From Providencia sp. (GTDB lineage: Bacteria > Pseudomonadota > Gammaproteobacteria > Enterobacterales > Enterobacteriaceae), in the NCBI RefSeq assembly GCF_003533305.1, contig NZ_DOEH01000016.1, positions 37,238 through 101,237 of the forward strand: a stretch of DNA of 64,000 nt, given 5' to 3'. The position numbers were made by a program, and so were the translations under genes. How positions within the stretch are numbered: the first letter of the stretch is position 1; every line of letters begins with the position of its first letter. Below the pieces are notes generated by a model. The model saw only the letters and a list, made by a program, of their open reading frames with translations, was not told where the DNA came from and made no database searches. This document shows, in pieces, positions 60,635 to 64,000 of the stretch.

Positions 60635-60757
60635 TACTCGTCATATTTCACCTTATAGGGGTGTTGGCAGCTCTCGGCTACACGGGTCACATACTTGTGT
60701 ATGCTCCCCGAGATATCCTCGTTTGCCGCCTACCTATAAGTCGAACTATTTAGAGTT
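60635..60757. repeat. ERIC-type element downstream of rnpB
   Basis: Left end TACTCGTCATATTTC, then GTGTTGGCAGCTCTCGGCTAC, GGTCACATACTTGTGTATGC, TCCCCGAGATATCC, GTTTGCCGCCTACC, and right end CTATTTAGAGTT, the ERIC order in the same orientation as the copy at 1600. The ends TACTC and GAGTT are nearly complementary. Confidence 0.82.
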
Positions 60758-60772
60758 GTTTAGATCTCTGAA

Positions 60773-60807
60773 ATTCAAAATTCAAAATTCAAAATTCAAA
60801 ATTCAAA
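60773..60807. repeat. Five tandem copies of a 7-base repeat
   Basis: The unit ATTCAAA is repeated exactly five times, between the ERIC element and the dgaF terminator. Its unit length is not a multiple of 3 and it lies outside any gene, so copy-number change would have no coding effect; it is a candidate variable-number locus. Confidence 0.9.
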
Positions 60808-60827
60808 AATATGCATCTTGATTATGC

Positions 60828-60863
60828 AAAAAAAGCCCCACTGCATACGAAGATGAGTGGGGC
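60828..60863 (-). terminator. dga cluster terminator
   Basis: GCCCCACT (60835-60842) pairs with AGTGGGGC (60856-60863). On the minus strand the stem is followed by seven T residues (complement of 60828-60834), marking the 3' end of the dgaF transcript. Confidence 0.85.
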
Positions 60864-60919
60864 AATTTGTTGTTTTGTCATTTCTCGCTTATATTTTTTA
60901 TTTTACAGCTTATTACGTA

Positions 60920-61660
60920 TTAGTTAACAGCTTGCTTTACCATCTGTAATAACTGACGTACATCTTCTGGACGGGTATTGCCAGTGTCTTTATCGATGAT
61001 TGAACTATAGATGTGTGGGATTATTTTCTTTACGCCAGCGTCGAGGGCAATTTGTAAAATTTCGGCAAAATTGTCTAAATCGATGCCGCCGGTTGGCTCA
61101 AGAGAAAAATCAAACTGTGCACAGGCTTTGGCGATAGCTTTGTATTCTTCTATATAAGTTAAGCCTTCCATATTAAAAAACTTAACTGAATCTGCGCCCA
61201 TGTCTTTCAACATCATGATGGCAGTTTCGATAGGTACGATACCGTCAGGTGACTGAGAACTTAACGGACCTGTTGAAATTTTTACCATACCGATGGTACC
61301 AGTAGGTGAAATTAAAGCATTTACAAATGTTTCATTTTGACCGAGTAATGCACGGCTGATCGGTGCGCCAGTGAAAACTTGGTTCACGTGCTGTGGCTGA
61401 ACTTCTTTTGAAATTAACGAAACCATTGTAGATTGCTTTGGATCGCCAGCACCAAGACCAACGGATAATGCATTGTGAGTTTCTTCTGCATAAATGCGCA
61501 TATCGGCAATCGCACTTTCAAGATCAGGGTAGTTTTTTGATAACACACCGACGACGACAAAACTTTCTGCCGCTTCATAGATGTCTTTTGCGTTTTGATG
61601 ACTACCTGCCAGTACGTTCAAACATACGCGGTCATGGTAAAAATTCGGTGACAATTTCAT
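60920..61660 (-). CDS. dgaF: 2-dehydro-3-deoxy-6-phosphogluconate aldolase, DgaF type
   Basis: Class I aldolase cleaving KDGP to pyruvate and glyceraldehyde-3-phosphate in the D-glucosaminate pathway. 246 residues; the TIM-barrel shows RVCLNVLAGSHQNAKDIYEAA, DMGADSVKFFNMEGLTYIEEY (candidate Schiff-base Lys in VKFF) and EPTGGIDLDNFAEIL. It differs in sequence from Eda-type aldolases but matches Salmonella DgaF as recalled. Starts 1 base after dgaE. Confidence 0.88.
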   Translation of the reverse strand: MKLSPNFYHDRVCLNVLAGSHQNAKDIYEAAESFVVVGVLSKNYPDLESAIADMRIYAEETHNALSVGLGAGDPKQSTMVSLISKEVQPQHVNQVFTGAPISRALLGQNETFVNALISPTGTIGMVKISTGPLSSQSPDGIVPIETAIMMLKDMGADSVKFFNMEGLTYIEEYKAIAKACAQFDFSLEPTGGIDLDNFAEILQIALDAGVKKIIPHIYSSIIDKDTGNTRPEDVRQLLQMVKQAVN

Positions 61661-61661
61661 G

Positions 61662-62774
61662 TTAAATTCCTTCTACTAACATACGGATCTGCTGTGAGAT
61701 AACATCGAGTTGTTCATTGCTGACGCTACGAACATCGGCCTCGACTTTTCCTTCATTGGCTTTATACTCACGAAAGTAAATAGCAGTATCCCCTTGTTTT
61801 AATTCAGCCATTATCTGATAAGTCGATTTACCAATCGCTTTCTCATCAAAGCTGATTTCTGCCCGAGCAATGTCACGGCCTGCCGCATCCCAGACAATTT
61901 GAGCTGAAATTGCAGGTATCGCATTTAAATCATTGATAAATTTATTCATGCGAGCAACCATTTCAGCACCGGTTTCTTTGGTCGCGGTTAGATATTGTTC
62001 AATAGCGAGTGTCAGACCAAGAATACCTTCTTTACCCACTTTCATGGCTCGTCCAATACCTTGGCTTTGACGTTTAACCCATTCAACATAAGGTTTTTTA
62101 CCAATGACTAAACCACTTGTTGGGCCTTCAATAGCTTTGGCACCACTGTAAATTACGAGGTCACCACCAGCTTGATAGTAGGTGGTTAAATCTTCTTCTG
62201 CGGCAGCATCAACAATCAATGGTAATTGATGTTCATGTGCAACTTTGGCCGCTTCGCTGACCGTTAACATACTTTTTTGTACAGTATGATGTGATTTGAT
62301 ATACAAAATAGCGGCAGTTTGTGGTGTGATTTTAGCGGCTAGCTGCGCTGCGCTGCATTCATTGGCAAAACCAGCTTCTACGACTTTACCTCCCCCCAAG
62401 GCCACCATGGTATCTACTGGAGCACCAAAGTTAACGTTATGGCCCTTGGGCATAATAATTTCACGAGCAACTTGTTTGTTTGATGAGTGCAAATTTAATA
62501 ATAAATCATCATCATCTCGCACAATAACTGCGGCAACCGCTTGTGCTATTCCGGCAGAAGCACAAGAAACCACGACGGCATCTTCAACATTTAATAATTG
62601 GGCGATATAGGCACCGGTTTTATTGACTAAATCTTTAATTTCAAAGTAATGATTTAACCCATAAGCAACTCGTTCAACCACTTCAGGAGTTGGTGTTGAA
62701 ACACCTAACATAGTCATACGGCCAGAAGCGTTAATGACATGTTTTAACTGATATTTATCATAAATTGATTGCAT
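61662..62774 (-). CDS. dgaE: D-glucosaminate-6-phosphate ammonia lyase, DgaE type
   Basis: PLP-dependent lyase turning D-glucosaminate-6-phosphate into KDGP and ammonia. The ATG at 62774 gives 370 residues starting MQSIYDKYQLKHVINASGRMTMLGVSTP; the longer frame would add 15 residues overlapping the upstream gene. The PLP lysine is in DLVIYSGAKAIEGPTSG. It overlaps the amidohydrolase gene by 17 bases and is followed immediately by dgaF, implying a translationally coupled operon. Confidence 0.9.
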   Translation of the reverse strand: MQSIYDKYQLKHVINASGRMTMLGVSTPTPEVVERVAYGLNHYFEIKDLVNKTGAYIAQLLNVEDAVVVSCASAGIAQAVAAVIVRDDDDLLLNLHSSNKQVAREIIMPKGHNVNFGAPVDTMVALGGGKVVEAGFANECSAAQLAAKITPQTAAILYIKSHHTVQKSMLTVSEAAKVAHEHQLPLIVDAAAEEDLTTYYQAGGDLVIYSGAKAIEGPTSGLVIGKKPYVEWVKRQSQGIGRAMKVGKEGILGLTLAIEQYLTATKETGAEMVARMNKFINDLNAIPAISAQIVWDAAGRDIARAEISFDEKAIGKSTYQIMAELKQGDTAIYFREYKANEGKVEADVRSVSNEQLDVISQQIRMLVEGI

Positions 62775-63897
62775 ATTCAGATTCGCCTTCTGCATGAATG
62801 ATATGTTTTCCACCAACAATCGCTGCTACGGGAACAAAACGATGAGTTCCTACGCGGTGTTCACCTTCGGCATCAGTGAGTTCTGTAGGTTCTTCTTTAA
62901 GTTCAAATAATGTGATATCGGCGTCAAAGCCAGGTCTTAAATAGCCTTTGGCGGGAAGTGCGAGTAAATCGGCCGCTTTTTCTGTTACGCAGCGTAAAAC
63001 TTGTTCGGCACTGAAACCCATGCACAAAAATTTTGTCATCACAAAGGCGAGACTGTAAACCGGGCCGTTAACTCGATTTCGGTGATAAATATCTGAACTG
63101 ATAATGTCAGGGTAGGTGCCGATACGCATTGCTTGCTCAGCAACTTTAAAACTAAAACTTTCAGCACCATGGCCCACATCTAAAATAACGCCACGGGCTA
63201 GAGCACGCGCTATAGAAGGTTTTAGATAGCCTGAATCATCTAAAATTTTGTTTGGTTTGCCGTTAAAACAGTGGGTAATGATATCGCCACGGGTTAATAG
63301 ATTAGCAACTTCATCAATATCAGGGGGATTATTGCCGATATGCACCATCAAAGGTAGATGGTGTTTTTTTTGCATTTCTTTAGCTTTAATTAGCGGGGCA
63401 ATTCCGTTTTCACCGACAACGCTTTTACTCATGCGAGCTTTTAAACCCACGACAAAACCATTATGGCGCTCAATAGCCTGCTGAAAACATTCATCATCGA
63501 TATTGTTCATATCAGATAATTCATTTTGCGCGATGATACCAATGCGTGAAATATTCAGTAATGAAAACACATTAGTTTTAGCTTTTTGCGTCAGTTGATA
63601 AAATTTGTCAATGTCATCTGCTCCAACACTTCCCGCATCAACCAGAGAGGTAACACCACCAGCAGCGCCTGCTAGGTCAGGCTCATCGAAGTAAATAGGT
63701 GACTCAGTAAAACAATGAGCGTGTGAGTCAATCCACCCTGCGCTGACATAGATTTCCCCTTTAAGATCAATTATTTTGTCTGCTTGTTGGTTGCAGGCCA
63801 ATTCAGGGCCAGCAGCTTCAATTTTCCCATCTTTAATAAGTATATCGATAATTGTGCCATCGATACGTTTGCCCTGTTTGATGATTAAAGTGTACAT
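62758..63897 (-). CDS. Amidohydrolase/deacetylase-family metallohydrolase
   Basis: 379-residue dihydroorotase-like enzyme of the amidohydrolase superfamily. Metal ligands: His59 and His61 in WIDSHAHCF, carboxylated Lys153 in VVGLKARMSK, His in MVHIGNNPP and THCFNG, and an Asp in the SSDIYHRN region. Members next to dgaEF-type genes are of unproven substrate; an N-acyl amino-sugar acid or a cyclic amide is plausible because hydrolysis would feed DgaE. It may be preceded by further genes beyond the window. The 63898-64000 gap holds an ERIC element. Confidence 0.85.
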   Translation of the reverse strand: MYTLIIKQGKRIDGTIIDILIKDGKIEAAGPELACNQQADKIIDLKGEIYVSAGWIDSHAHCFTESPIYFDEPDLAGAAGGVTSLVDAGSVGADDIDKFYQLTQKAKTNVFSLLNISRIGIIAQNELSDMNNIDDECFQQAIERHNGFVVGLKARMSKSVVGENGIAPLIKAKEMQKKHHLPLMVHIGNNPPDIDEVANLLTRGDIITHCFNGKPNKILDDSGYLKPSIARALARGVILDVGHGAESFSFKVAEQAMRIGTYPDIISSDIYHRNRVNGPVYSLAFVMTKFLCMGFSAEQVLRCVTEKAADLLALPAKGYLRPGFDADITLFELKEEPTELTDAEGEHRVGTHRFVPVAAIVGGKHIIHAEGESEYAINL

Positions 63898-63933
63898 GGT
63901 TACCTTCTTTATATTGTCATACTCATATTGTCA

Positions 63934-64000
63934 TACTCGTCATAATTCAAACCGCAGCGTTGTTGGCTACTCTCAGTTACCCGAATCACATACTTATGTA
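63934..64000. repeat. ERIC-type element cut by the window edge
   Basis: TACTCGTCATAATTC, GCAGCGTTGTTGGCTAC, TCTCAGTTACCCGAATC and ACATACTTATGTA follow the left half of the other ERIC copies here and continue past base 64000. A short duplication TCATACTC occurs just before (63918-63925 and 63932-63938). Confidence 0.78.

Noticed and set aside
60635-60757. Repeat after rnpB considered as an insertion-sequence remnant
   Set aside because: Sequence landmarks and size fit ERIC, and no transposase coding is present.

Overview
The window is a stretch of enterobacterial core chromosome of low GC content (about 40% by eye). Gene content, protein sequences and divergent ERIC repeats point to the Morganellaceae, most likely Providencia or a close relative. 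That placement is an inference from resemblance to remembered E. coli, Yersinia and Proteeae proteins; no database was searched. Most genes are vertically inherited housekeeping genes, but the blocks are joined differently than in E. coli.

Layout. 1-3475 (minus strand): the end of the dusB(-fis) unit, prmA, panF, yhdT. 3613-9705: an accessory island of six genes between yhdT and accC, which are neighbours in E. coli. It holds two DUF202 membrane proteins (YidG/YidH type) divergent from a PTS EIIBC permease, a cytoplasmic FGly-type sulfatase, a GntR/UTRA regulator and a radical-SAM sulfatase-maturing enzyme. 9761-13372: accC, accB, type II dehydroquinase aroQ, acuI. 13995-24836: mreBCD, maf, rng, yhdP, a nitrilase-family gene and tldD. 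24933-26370: a barnase-like RNase, its barstar-like inhibitor and a small serine hydrolase. 26419-29192: darP, pmbA (tldE) and rnk. 29383-36841 (minus): kdsD-kdsC-lptCAB-rpoN-hpf-ptsN-rapZ-npr, with two ERIC copies in tandem inside the operon. 37377-42135 (plus): mlaFEDCB, ibaG, murA. 42268-49556: degS, degQ, zapG, zapE, rplM-rpsI, sspA; then sspB. 50204-55769: a lone gltD-like gene, arcB, elbB, mtgA. 55833-60116: dolP, diaA, yraN, a shortened lpoA, rsmI. 60212-60585: the RNase P RNA gene. 60920-63897: dgaF, dgaE and an amidohydrolase (glucosaminate-type catabolism), running out of the window.

How the parts work together. Much of the window serves the envelope: Kdo synthesis (KdsD, KdsC), LPS transport (LptABC), phospholipid retrograde transport (MlaBCDEF), peptidoglycan synthesis and its regulation (MurA, MtgA, LpoA, MreBCD), periplasmic quality control (DegS, DegQ, DolP) and division (ZapE, ZapG). 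A second theme is nitrogen/carbon PTS signalling around sigma-54 (RpoN, PtsN, NPr, RapZ). The accessory parts are the sulfatase/PTS island, the barnase/barstar pair and the dga-type cluster. The island is the best candidate for a little-described system: import of a sulfated sugar by a PTS followed by desulfation inside the cell.

At least six ERIC-type elements occur, all intergenic; one abuts the barnase-like gene and appears to supply its ribosome-binding site. All comparisons with E. coli are from memory and marked as such.
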